Notes: generated from the letters alone by a model not told the origin. 7,431 nt of DNA from Bacillota bacterium (GCA_021786135.1 JAJYNV010000390.1:1-7431); one strand, 5' to 3'; shown: positions 1 to 5,944, numbered from the stretch's first letter. Numbers and translations are program-made.

Positions 1-770
1 AGGGACTGCCCGAGCTCGTTCGGCACCGGGTAGATCGCCTGGAACTGGCAGGTCTCAAGGCCGGCGAGGCGCGCACTGGCGTCGGCGACCGGCTTGTAGG
101 TGATCGACGCCACCTTGGCGGCGCCTGCCTTGTTCCAGAAGTTCGCGTTGCGGAGGAGTGTGATGTGGTCGCCCTGGACCCAGTCCTTGAACACGAACGG
201 GCCAGTGCCGCCGATCGGGTTGGCGCAGAGGTAGTTGACGCCCTTCGCGAGCACCTTCGGCTCGATGACGGCGCCCGCCGGGTGGGCGAACGTCGGCAGG
301 ATGGCGCCGAACGGCTTGCTCAGGACGAACTGCACCGTCTCGGTGTTCAGCACGTTGATCTTGCTGATGACCGAGTAGAGAGCGGTGCGGACGAGGTGAT
401 TCGCCGGGTTGAGGAGCCAGGTGAAGCTCTGCTTCACGGCCTGAGCCGTCACCGGGGTGCCGTCGGAGAACTTCGCGGCCGGGTTCAGGTAGAACGTGAT
501 CGAGGTGGCGTTCGGCGCCACCTTCCAGCTCTTCGCGAGCTCGCCGACGAGCTGCATCTTGCCGTTGTAACCGACGAGGCCTTGATAAATGTTGGACTCC
601 ACACCGAACGACAGGTTGTCGTTCGTGTTGTACGGCAAAAGACACACCGCGTCTCCACTCACCGCGATGGTGATGTTGGCGGTGGGAGCGGCGGCTTGCA
701 CGCCGACCGTGGTCGAGAGCAGCATGGCGGCGGTACCGAGAATCCCGCCGAGGAGCCTGCGAATCTGCAT
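1..770 (-). CDS. ABC transporter solute-binding protein, family 5 (peptide/glutathione/nickel type), N-terminal part; runs off the left edge
   Basis: The first 256 residues are visible; family members are usually about 500-540 residues. The product is probably an exported lipid-free binding protein that captures a peptide-like ligand and delivers it to an ABC permease. Residues 1-27 are a Sec signal peptide: basic MQIRR start, hydrophobic stretch, likely cleavage after VQA. Typical SBP_bac_5 landmarks follow: YQGLVGYNG (62-70), FSDGTPVTAQAVKQSF (101-116), and the block from NPIGGTGPF (184-192) through GDHITLLRN to FW (211-212). The ATG is chosen because AAGGAGG lies 7 nt upstream and the signal peptide begins there. 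The gene follows the C26 hydrolase in the same direction after a structured 201-nt gap, so it may be the last visible member of that operon, with permease genes expected beyond the edge. Ligand unknown; glutathione-like (GsiB) or dipeptide (DppA) ligands are family possibilities. Family assignment is firm. Confidence 0.93.
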   Translation of the reverse strand, partial: MQIRRLLGGILGTAAMLLSTTVGVQAAAPTANITIAVSGDAVCLLPYNTNDNLSFGVESNIYQGLVGYNGKMQLVGELAKSWKVAPNATSITFYLNPAAKFSDGTPVTAQAVKQSFTWLLNPANHLVRTALYSVISKINVLNTETVQFVLSKPFGAILPTFAHPAGAVIEPKVLAKGVNYLCANPIGGTGPFVFKDWVQGDHITLLRNANFWNKAGAAKVASITYKPVADASARLAGLETCQFQAIYPVPNELGQS

Positions 771-777
771 CCGATAG

Positions 778-784
778 CCTCCTT
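778..784 (-). promoter_or_regulatory. Ribosome binding site of the solute-binding protein gene
   Basis: AAGGAGG on the minus strand, 7 nt before the ATG at 770-768. It fixes the start in front of the signal peptide. Confidence 0.85.
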
Positions 785-798
785 CAGATGAGCTGATG

Positions 799-815
799 GG
801 GTCCGTAGCGGACCC
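799..815 (-). repeat. Perfect stem-loop (7-bp stem, 3-nt loop) in the leader of the solute-binding protein gene
   Basis: GGGTCCG and CGGACCC flank a 3-nt loop. It ends 14 nt upstream of the SD of the transporter gene in the transcript. There is no U-tract after it, so a role in mRNA stability or translation is more likely than termination. The structure is seen in sequence; the role is inference. Confidence 0.55.
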
Positions 816-860
816 GGAAGGGAAGGGATCGACCGCTCTCCCAGATCTGCTCTCGCCCCT

Positions 861-871
861 CACCTCCTTTA
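861..871 (-). promoter_or_regulatory. Orphan strong Shine-Dalgarno-like sequence
   Basis: The minus strand reads AAAGGAGGTGA, almost the full complement of the 16S rRNA 3' end. No ATG, GTG or TTG lies 5-12 nt downstream. The transporter ATG is about 90 nt further on and has its own SD. It could be a ribosome standby site, a remnant of a lost start, or chance. Confidence 0.4.
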
Positions 872-876
872 ATGGC

Positions 877-896
877 GGCCTTCCTAGAGGAAGGCC
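877..896 (-). repeat. Perfect stem-loop (8-bp stem, 4-nt loop) between the C26 hydrolase and transporter genes
   Basis: GGCCTTCC and GGAAGGCC flank a 4-nt loop. On the minus-strand transcript it precedes the orphan SD. No T-run follows on either strand, so it is not a standard intrinsic terminator. It could be a 3' mRNA stabiliser or processing site for the upstream genes. Confidence 0.5.
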
Positions 897-913
897 CCGG
901 GGGGCATGTCCCA

Positions 914-933
914 GCCCAGGTCATGACCTGGGC
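914..933. repeat. 20-nt perfect palindrome downstream of the C26 hydrolase gene
   Basis: GCCCAGGTCA followed by its exact reverse complement TGACCTGGGC. It lies 38 nt past the stop of the C26 gene. As RNA it can form a 7-bp stem with the TCATGA centre as loop. As DNA it could bind a dimeric protein. Function not known. Confidence 0.55.
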
Positions 934-971
934 CGATGATGGGCGGCCAAACGGCTCGCCGCGGGGAACTG

Positions 972-1685
972 CTATGCGGAGAGGACCTTGCGCTTCGCCG
1001 CCTCGACAAGCGAGCGGAAGAGCGCAAGCGCCGCTGGATCATTGCGCCAGAAACCCTCCGGATGCCACTGGATGGCCATCCAGTAGGGGTGGCGCGGATC
1101 CTCGAACGCCTCGACGACACCGTCCGGAGCTGTCGCGGCGAGTATGGCGCCTTCGGGCAGGTCGTGCACGGCCTGATGGTGGAAGGAGTTCACACGGATC
1201 TCCTCGTGGCCGATCAGCTCGGCGAGCTGCGTACCGGCCACCACCGACGCGGTGTGGCTCTGGTGGCTCCTGGGCGCGGTCTGGAAGTGCTTGATGCTGC
1301 CCGGCCGCTCGCTCGGTAGGTCCTGGAAGAGCGTGCCGCCGCCGGTGACGGCGAGCAGCTGGCAACCCCGGCAGATGCCGAGCGTAGGCAGGCCGATCTT
1401 GTAGGCCTCGCGCGCGAGGGCGATCTCGAACGCGTCGCGCTTCGGGCTGACACCGCCGAGGCCCGCCGCGGGCTCCAGGCCGTAGAGCGCGGGATCGAGG
1501 TCGGCACCGCCGGTGAAGAGGATTCCGTCCAGGCGCGTGAGAAGCTCTGAAGCAAGTTCAGCGCTCACGCCGATCAGGACGGGCAGGCCACCCGCCGCCT
1601 CGACCGCCTGCTGGTAGGGAGAGTTGAGCCGGAACTGCTGCTCGTCCGCGTCGTACCCCATCGTGATGCCGATCCAGGGCCGCAT
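972..1685 (-). CDS. Class I glutamine amidotransferase-like gamma-glutamyl hydrolase (peptidase C26, PuuD-like)
   Basis: The 237-residue product matches the usual length of the C26 family, which cleaves gamma-glutamyl amide bonds (for example gamma-Glu-GABA in putrescine catabolism). The catalytic triad is visible: Cys105 in GICRGCQLL, and His208 with Glu210 in QWHPEG. Other family marks are the N-terminal WIGIT strand, FTGGADLDP (57-65), the PKRDAFE segment (81-87) and GGGTLFQDL (115-123). It is probably cytoplasmic, as no signal peptide is seen. AAAGGA lies 7 nt before the ATG. It sits 51 nt after a class V PLP enzyme gene and 201 nt before a transporter binding protein gene, all in one direction, suggesting uptake and hydrolysis of a gamma-glutamylated compound. 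No other puu genes are present, so the symbol puuD is not assigned. Fold and catalytic competence are well supported; substrate is unknown. Confidence 0.92.
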   Translation of the reverse strand: MRPWIGITMGYDADEQQFRLNSPYQQAVEAAGGLPVLIGVSAELASELLTRLDGILFTGGADLDPALYGLEPAAGLGGVSPKRDAFEIALAREAYKIGLPTLGICRGCQLLAVTGGGTLFQDLPSERPGSIKHFQTAPRSHQSHTASVVAGTQLAELIGHEEIRVNSFHHQAVHDLPEGAILAATAPDGVVEAFEDPRHPYWMAIQWHPEGFWRNDPAALALFRSLVEAAKRKVLSA

Positions 1686-1692
1686 GGGATCA

Positions 1693-1698
1693 TCCTTT
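1693..1698 (-). promoter_or_regulatory. Ribosome binding site of the C26 hydrolase gene
   Basis: AAAGGA on the minus strand, 7 nt before the ATG at 1685-1683. It supports this start, with MRPWIGIT as the first strand of the domain. Confidence 0.7.
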
Positions 1699-1736
1699 CC
1701 CGATTCGTGTCGAATTCGCCCTAAATGCCGTATTAC

Positions 1737-3185
1737 CTACATGGTGAAACGCCGAACGAATTCTGTAAGCCGGTAAACATCCGCGAAATTGCTGACGATG
1801 CCGAGTGATACCCTGAGGCCACCATCGAGCCGGTCGCTGACAGAGCGGAGGAATTCGGCGCTCGACGCCGCCTGATGCGTGAAGCTCTCCGCGAGCAGGC
1901 GGGGGCTCATGTGCATCGCGATCTCCCGCGCGCCCGGATTGCAGTGGCAGCCGCTGCGCATCGAGATGCCCTGGGCGTCGGCGGCCTGCTGCACGAGCCC
2001 ATAGTCGATGGGCGTTCCGTCCGGGCCCAGGAGGTTGAAGACGATCGTGGCGCCGCGCGCCGTGCAGTCGGCAGGGCCGTAGATTTCGCAGCGAGGCGAC
2101 CCGCCAGGGTGCCTCAGTTCCTTGAGCTCAGCGAGGAGCCAGCCCGCCAGCAGCATGACGCGGCGGTGGATAAGATCGACGCCGATGCCCTCGAGGTGCC
2201 TGAGACCGATCGAAACGGCCGGGAGGGCGAGGTAGTCGACCGTGCCGTCCTCGAAGGAGAAGGGCGCGTCGAAGAGCCGGTGCGCCGTGCCGCGTCCCTG
2301 GAAGGCCATGACGGAGGCGAAGGCCACGGTGCCTCCGGCGTACCACGGGCGCACGAGGCGGCGCAGGGCGTCATAGCGCGCGAGGAGGCAGCCGACGCCG
2401 GTCGGGTAGCCGAACATCTTGTAGAAGGAGATGTCGACGAAGTCCGGGTGCACGAGGTCGAGCCGAAGCTCGTTCGTCGGGGCGAAGGCCGCCGCGTCGA
2501 GCAGCACGTCGAAGCCCTGGGCCTGGGCCCGGGCGATCCAGCCGAGGTCGTGCTGCACGCCGCTGAAGTTCGACTGCGCGGGGTAGGCGAAGAGGCTCGG
2601 CCCGCTGCCCGCGCCGCGGGCGAGCTCCGCCGCCAGGGTGTCCTCGTCCAGGCGCATGTCGGCTCGCAAGGGGATGTAGCGCACATCGGCCCCCTTGGCG
2701 GCGGCGAACTCCCTGAGGCCGTTGACGGAGTTGTGGTTGTCCGCGGTCAGGAGAAGGCGCGAGCCGTGCTCGTACGGGTAGGACTCCGCGACGATCTTGA
2801 GGGCGGCGCTCGCGTTCTGCGTGAAGATCACGGCGTACTCGTCCGGGGACGCCCGGAAGTGGCGGAGAACGTCCTGACGCGCGATCTCCGCGAGGTGCGT
2901 CGCGGCCGACGAGGACGGGTTCGACGAATGGGGATTGCCGTAGACGCCGTGCAGCAGGAGGTCCATGTGCTCACGCACCTGGGACTCCCCGTAGAGGCTG
3001 CCGCCCGTGTAGTCGAGGTAGGTGTGGCCGAGGTCGTCGAGCCGGCGGTAGTCGCGCTGGCGCAGCACATCGATGGCCTCGGTCTCGGCATAGCCGGGCC
3101 TGCTCAGGAGAAAGCGCGCGAACGCTTCCGACATGCTCGCCGTGGCCAGATGCGTCTCTGAAAGCTCCGTTTGCGGCTGATCCAT
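1737..3185 (-). CDS. Aminotransferase class V PLP enzyme, molybdenum cofactor sulfurase (MOCOS/ABA3) N-domain-like
   Basis: The 482-residue product resembles the NifS-like desulfurase domain of eukaryotic Moco sulfurases. Visible marks in order: YLDYTGGSLYGESQV (57-70 region), YGNPHSSNPSSSA (82-94), DNHNSVNGLREF (149-160), DAAAFAPT (230-237, the Asp expected to bind the PLP ring nitrogen), SFYKMFGYPTGVG (253-265, with Lys256 the likely Schiff-base lysine), SGCHCNPGA (411-419, with Cys413/Cys415 in the desulfurase loop) and the C-terminal GLRVSLGIVSNFADV. The expected reaction is taking sulfur from L-cysteine as an enzyme persulfide, or a related C-S lyase step. The C-terminal MOSC domain of true Moco sulfurases is absent: the protein ends just after the PLP domain. 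AGGAGG is 7 nt before the ATG. It is first of a same-strand set with the C26 hydrolase and the binding protein. Class V cysteine lyase or epimerase activity is an alternative. Confidence 0.88.
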   Translation of the reverse strand: MDQPQTELSETHLATASMSEAFARFLLSRPGYAETEAIDVLRQRDYRRLDDLGHTYLDYTGGSLYGESQVREHMDLLLHGVYGNPHSSNPSSSAATHLAEIARQDVLRHFRASPDEYAVIFTQNASAALKIVAESYPYEHGSRLLLTADNHNSVNGLREFAAAKGADVRYIPLRADMRLDEDTLAAELARGAGSGPSLFAYPAQSNFSGVQHDLGWIARAQAQGFDVLLDAAAFAPTNELRLDLVHPDFVDISFYKMFGYPTGVGCLLARYDALRRLVRPWYAGGTVAFASVMAFQGRGTAHRLFDAPFSFEDGTVDYLALPAVSIGLRHLEGIGVDLIHRRVMLLAGWLLAELKELRHPGGSPRCEIYGPADCTARGATIVFNLLGPDGTPIDYGLVQQAADAQGISMRSGCHCNPGAREIAMHMSPRLLAESFTHQAASSAEFLRSVSDRLDGGLRVSLGIVSNFADVYRLTEFVRRFTM

Positions 3186-3457
3186 GCTGCCGCCTCCTCA
3201 AGGATTCCGAGAGCACGGTATGCGGCGCCGAGGCCACCGCTTCATCTCACGGCAACATTGCAGCACAGCCCCCAAATACCGCATAGATCCAGAAGCGCCC
3301 CCCTGGACCGGTGGTGGTCAGTCCAGTGGAGCGCTTGTATCCGGGGCCCGCCGGCATGCTTTGCGCCAGTCTGGACCCACTCGAAGATGGAGTCCTTCGG
3401 TCCCCGCGGCCCGAGGTGGCGGATCGCGGTGCGGACGACGCGCCCCGGCGGCTGGTC
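3186..3457. other. Non-coding gap upstream of the MOCOS-like operon
   Basis: This 272-nt stretch separates the MOCOS-like gene from the small hypothetical gene. ORFs crossing it in other frames are arginine-, proline- and serine-rich and look like GC-driven shadows. It should hold the promoter of the leftward operon, but I see no convincing -35/-10 pair. A 6-bp inverted repeat (CTGGAC at 3303-3308, GTCCAG at 3321-3326) is present, of doubtful meaning. Confidence 0.5.
3193..3199 (-). promoter_or_regulatory. Ribosome binding site of the MOCOS-like gene
   Basis: GAGGAGG on the minus strand, with AGGAGG ending 7 nt before the ATG at 3185-3183. It supports the start used. Confidence 0.8.
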
Positions 3458-3700
3458 TCAGCGGAGATAGATCCAGCCTTCGTCGCCCGAGTAGAATATG
3501 CGCTCGGCACGAAAGGTGCCACGTGTCCGGTCCTCGAGGACGAAGCGGATCAGCGGCGCGTAGGTGGCGCTATCTCTGGCAAGGGACTGCATGCCTTTCC
3601 GGATGGAGGCGCGGCAGGAGTCGGGGCCCGGCGTTCTCTCGAGCGCCTCCTGCACGACCCGCAGATCATCCTGCGTCAGGATGGCCATGCGCAGTGGCAT
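3458..3700 (-). CDS. Small hypothetical protein (about 76-80 residues)
   Basis: I do not recognise this protein. From the ATG at 3700 it has 80 residues; a second in-frame ATG at 3688 gives 76, starting MAILTQDDLRVV. Third codon positions are mostly G/C on this strand, and the composition is protein-like: an amphipathic helix TQDDLRVVQEALERT, a central helix with SIRKGMQSLARD, and a C-terminal beta-like segment with FRAERIFYSGDEGWIYLR. One Cys is present; no signal peptide or membrane segment. The start is uncertain: AGGA is too close to the first ATG and about 12 nt from the second. It is divergent from the membrane protein gene, with only 53 nt between the starts, and no clear terminator follows it. 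It might be cotranscribed with the MOCOS-like operon across the 272-nt gap, but this is not shown. Confidence 0.55.
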   Translation of the reverse strand: MPLRMAILTQDDLRVVQEALERTPGPDSCRASIRKGMQSLARDSATYAPLIRFVLEDRTRGTFRAERIFYSGDEGWIYLR

Positions 3701-3753
3701 CTTCCTACGAAATGGCAGGAGGCAGACACCGACCGGCGAAGGTCCTGGGCTTG

Positions 3754-4248
3754 ATGAGCACAACGAACATCTTCCTGGCGGTAGTGGCGACCTTCGGTTT
3801 ACTGGTCGTGGTCGGTGCCCTCGTCTACGGGCTTCGACGCCATGGCATTCGCCAAGTCATCGGTCCACCCAATCCGATCGCCGTGGTCGCTGCGATCGCA
3901 CTATTCTTCTTCGGCACAGGGTCGATTTGGGAACGCATCTCGCAATTCTGGTGGGTCAGCCTTCTGGTCATCGGCTTGTCGACCCTGATTCATAGGCCGA
4001 CACAGAGCTTCGTTCGCGAACAGGTGGTCCCGACACTGGTGCCCAAGGAACCGCCGCTTGCCAAGCGGATGAGCGGTATACAACTTGTCACCATCATGGC
4101 GATCGGGTTCATCGCAATCGCTGTTGCTGTTCAGGTGCTGGTCGAGCCGGCGCACGGGAGTTGGCAGCAGGTAGCCGTCTTCACCGGGCTGATCGCTGGA
4201 GTGGGACTACTCATCAAGGCTTTCGGAGAGGCTTTCCGAGACAGGTAG
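3754..4248 (+). CDS. Hypothetical integral membrane protein, about five transmembrane segments
   Basis: I do not recognise the family. The 164-residue product has hydrophobic segments at about residues 6-27, 41-60, 65-80, 109-130 and 137-157. A basic/polar loop (80-105, with RPTQSFVREQ and LVPKEPPLAKR) lies between segments 3 and 4, and the C-terminus is short and charged. No catalytic or binding motif is visible. The ATG at 3754 is chosen because AAGG lies 11 nt upstream and a membrane segment begins at once; a TTG at 3751, or an in-frame ATG at 3712 without an SD, are alternatives. Codon use is more mixed (CTA, TTA, ATT, CAA and GGT occur) than in the left operon, which may mark a different origin. 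It stands alone, divergent from the small hypothetical gene and convergent with the lactonase gene. Confidence 0.8.
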   Translation: MSTTNIFLAVVATFGLLVVVGALVYGLRRHGIRQVIGPPNPIAVVAAIALFFFGTGSIWERISQFWWVSLLVIGLSTLIHRPTQSFVREQVVPTLVPKEPPLAKRMSGIQLVTIMAIGFIAIAVAVQVLVEPAHGSWQQVAVFTGLIAGVGLLIKAFGEAFRDR

Positions 4249-4302
4249 CCTCATAAACAAGCGACAAGGGTCGGAGTGGCTGTGAGCAGGCGCGGTACGT
4301 GC

Positions 4303-4355
4303 GACAGACAGACGGCGGATCGGGCAGGGTATTTGAGAGCGAAGGACAGACAGAC
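4303..4355. repeat. Two copies of an 11-nt GACA-type direct repeat
   Basis: GACAGACAGAC occurs at 4303-4313 and again at 4345-4355, in the convergent gap between the membrane protein and lactonase genes. Each is itself a tandem of GACA. The second copy abuts the stem-loop at 4358-4387. On the minus strand it reads as a pyrimidine-rich CTGTCTGTCTGTC tail directly after that hairpin. Confidence 0.6.
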
Positions 4356-4357
4356 AG

Positions 4358-4387
4358 GCGACCCGCCCCGGCGAGGGGGCGGGTCGC
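4358..4387 (-). terminator. Probable transcription terminator at the convergent junction (12-bp perfect stem)
   Basis: GCGACCCGCCCC and its exact complement flank a 6-nt loop. It lies 110 nt past the membrane protein stop and 81 nt past the lactonase stop, where a shared terminator is expected. On the minus strand the stem is followed by a U/C-rich CTGTCTGTCTGTCC tract, a weak U-tract. On the plus strand no T-run follows. It is best read as a terminator for the leftward CMD-lactonase operon, with possible effect both ways. Confidence 0.6.
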
Positions 4388-4468
4388 TACGTTGAGAGTG
4401 GAGGAAGACCCCCGTCTCCTACCCAATTCTGCTGCAGTGGCGCGCGGGCTCCGGCCCTCCTCCTCAGG

Positions 4469-5464
4469 TCAGGAGCCGCCCGCAGCTCCGGGAAAGGCGG
4501 ACGGCCCTTGGGTCCGATCGATAGGTTCGACGAATGCACGGCGGGCAAGGCGGTCTGCAGATCCGGGATCATGCGACGGTAGATACACTGTGGGACGCAT
4601 ACCGACGTGGCGTCGCATTGTCCGAAGCGTCTGGTGCGCCAGCCGTGCGCTGGGAGCGACGCCATCCAATCGGTCGGCGAGCAGCGCCTCCTGGGTGTAG
4701 GACAGGTCGCCTGCGAGCAGTACGTCGCACTCCAGCAGGGAGATCGACACGGAGAGATGCCCGGATGTGTGCCCCGGAGTCGGGATGATGCGCACATCGC
4801 CCGCCGATGTCAGCCGCATGCTGCGCTCGAACGCCCCCCACTGGCCATCTTTGTACAGTGCGTGGTGCGGTTTCAGCGCGCTCGGCCAATGCTGCGGCAG
4901 GTAGCCGCGCAGTATGCCCGAAGGGCCCTGTGCCGCCTGCCACTCGGTCGGATCCACGATCACTTCCGCCTGCGGAAAGTGGCGAATCCCGCCGGCATGG
5001 TCGGTGTGCAAATGGGTCAGCACCACCCAGCGTACGTCGCCCGTGTCCACCCCGAGCGCTTGCAGTTGCGCATCGATTTCTTCGTGTCTACGCACTTCAA
5101 AGCGGACACTGCGACGAAAATACGGATGCCATCCGGGGTGGTGGCCGGGGTCCGCCACCCGCGCCGTTTCCCCCGTGTCGACCAGGAGCAGCCCTTCGGG
5201 GTGTTCGACAAGCCAGGCGTGGATCGGCACCGGCGGCGCCCACTCTCGATCGGCGATGGTGCGCAGCACACGGAGTCCGTCTTCCTTTCGCGCCAAAATC
5301 TGATTACGACGAACCTGCACCCACCCCGTCTGTATTGCATGGATGCGCACGCCCCTGCACTCCCTCCACTGAAGTCCCGGATCTCCACCGTATTGTTTCG
5401 CGACCCTTTCAAGGCGGTGCTGATCCCGAGCGTTCGCGAATTCCTGGGACCATCCGCCATCCAT
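4469..5464 (-). CDS. Metallo-beta-lactamase-fold hydrolase, probable N-acyl homoserine lactonase-type (AiiA/AttM-like)
   Basis: The product is 331 residues from the ATG at 5464. The full dinuclear metal site is visible: HLHTDH (His151, His153, Asp155, His156), His232 in TPGHTSGH, Asp253 in AGDLSY and His298 in LPSHDP. An early VDTG (95-98) is typical of the fold. D-x-S-Y-T (253-257) matches the segment of AiiA that carries the active-site tyrosine used in lactone opening, favouring a lactonase over a glyoxalase or beta-lactamase. The start is uncertain. The ATG lies 2 nt after the upstream stop with no SD, fitting translational coupling. A GTG at 5350, preceded by GGAGGGAG, would give 293 residues starting at the first domain strand (VRIHAIQTG), closer to family length. 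It is second in an operon after the CMD-family gene. Substrate could be an acyl-homoserine lactone or another lactone. Confidence 0.88.
   Translation of the reverse strand: MDGGWSQEFANARDQHRLERVAKQYGGDPGLQWRECRGVRIHAIQTGWVQVRRNQILARKEDGLRVLRTIADREWAPPVPIHAWLVEHPEGLLLVDTGETARVADPGHHPGWHPYFRRSVRFEVRRHEEIDAQLQALGVDTGDVRWVVLTHLHTDHAGGIRHFPQAEVIVDPTEWQAAQGPSGILRGYLPQHWPSALKPHHALYKDGQWGAFERSMRLTSAGDVRIIPTPGHTSGHLSVSISLLECDVLLAGDLSYTQEALLADRLDGVAPSARLAHQTLRTMRRHVGMRPTVYLPSHDPGSADRLARRAFVEPIDRTQGPSAFPGAAGGS
5350..5367 (-). promoter_or_regulatory. Candidate ribosome binding site and alternative GTG start within the lactonase gene
   Basis: The minus strand reads GGAGGGAG followed about 10 nt later by an in-frame GTG at 5350-5348. 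This start removes 38 polar residues that look less protein-domain-like and show weaker third-position G/C preference. It competes with the SD-less ATG at 5464. Confidence 0.45.
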
Positions 5465-5466
5465 GG

Positions 5467-5931
5467 TTACCGCGGTGGGATGCTCGGCGCATCGAGGACC
5501 TCCCTTGCGACCTGAAGCGCGGCCTGGGCACGCGGGAAGCCCGCGACAACAGCGGTCTGCTCGATCACGGCGACTATCTCCTGCGCGCTCAGGCCAAGAT
5601 TGAGCCCGACGTACATCTGAAGCTTGAGGTTCGTCTCCGCACCGCCAATGGCCGTCAGTGCGGCGATGGCGGAGATCGTGCGGTCGCGTAGGCTGATCGT
5701 GGCGTCCTGGTGGACGTCGCCCCAGATGTGCTCGTAGATGCGACGCACCATGTTGGGTGAAATTGCGCCGATCGAGGATTCGAGGCGGTCGGGTATTCCT
5801 GGGGCTGCAGCCTCCATGGCTATACGCCCTGTAACCGCCGCGGGAGAGAGAGTGGGCTGCCGACGCGGCGCGTCCGTACCCAACCCGTCAAGGGTGCTTC
5901 GGTGATCGCCCGGGGTCGATGCGTGGGTCAT
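5467..5931 (-). CDS. Carboxymuconolactone decarboxylase (CMD) family protein
   Basis: The product has 154 residues: a disordered, Pro/Thr-rich lead of about 45, then an all-helical CMD domain. Family marks include LRDRTISAIAALTAIGG (81-97), LGLSAQEIVAVIEQTAVVAGFPRAQAAL (112-139) and VAREVLD (141-147). No CxxC pair is present, so it is not an AhpD-type peroxidase or reductase. The His often seen in gamma-CMD (pattern LRxH) appears replaced by Gln105 in NLKLQMY, so decarboxylase activity is uncertain. The ATG has AAAGGGG 9 nt upstream; Met39 could be an internal start. It is the first gene of the leftward operon, its stop is 2 nt before the lactonase ATG, and it is divergent from a MarR gene. 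This suggests induction by a compound sensed by MarR and a role alongside the lactonase in handling a lactone or its opened product. Confidence 0.88.
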   Translation of the reverse strand: MTHASTPGDHRSTLDGLGTDAPRRQPTLSPAAVTGRIAMEAAAPGIPDRLESSIGAISPNMVRRIYEHIWGDVHQDATISLRDRTISAIAALTAIGGAETNLKLQMYVGLNLGLSAQEIVAVIEQTAVVAGFPRAQAALQVAREVLDAPSIPPR

Positions 5932-5944
5932 TTCTCAGATCCCC

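Noticed and set aside
55..791. ORFs on both strands overlapping the binding protein gene
   Set aside because: The 196-codon minus-strand and 208-codon plus-strand frames give Arg/Pro-rich products. The frame open to the left edge has the signal peptide, SD and SBP_bac_5 motifs.
877..933. Intercistronic hairpins as intrinsic terminators
   Set aside because: Stems are followed by G/C- or purine-rich sequence on both strands, with no T-run.
1875..3161. A 428-codon plus-strand ORF opposite the MOCOS-like gene
   Set aside because: Its product is a low-complexity Val/Arg/Glu/Gly mixture without motifs. It is the usual antisense shadow of a GC-rich gene, while the minus strand holds clear PLP-enzyme motifs.
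3184..3753. Long N-terminal extension of the membrane protein frame
   Set aside because: The frame is open upstream, but that part is Arg/Ser/Gly-rich, crosses the intergenic gap and the small gene, and has no domain. Hydrophobic segments begin only after 3754.
4303..4355. GACA repeats as a CRISPR array
   Set aside because: Only two 11-nt copies, themselves simple tandems, with no spacer series and no cas genes.
4607..5515. A 302-codon plus-strand ORF opposite the lactonase
   Set aside because: No motifs. The complementary frame has a complete HxHxDH metal site.
5467..5931. CMD-family gene as AhpD alkylhydroperoxidase
   Set aside because: The CxxC pair needed for AhpD activity is absent; there are no cysteines in the protein.
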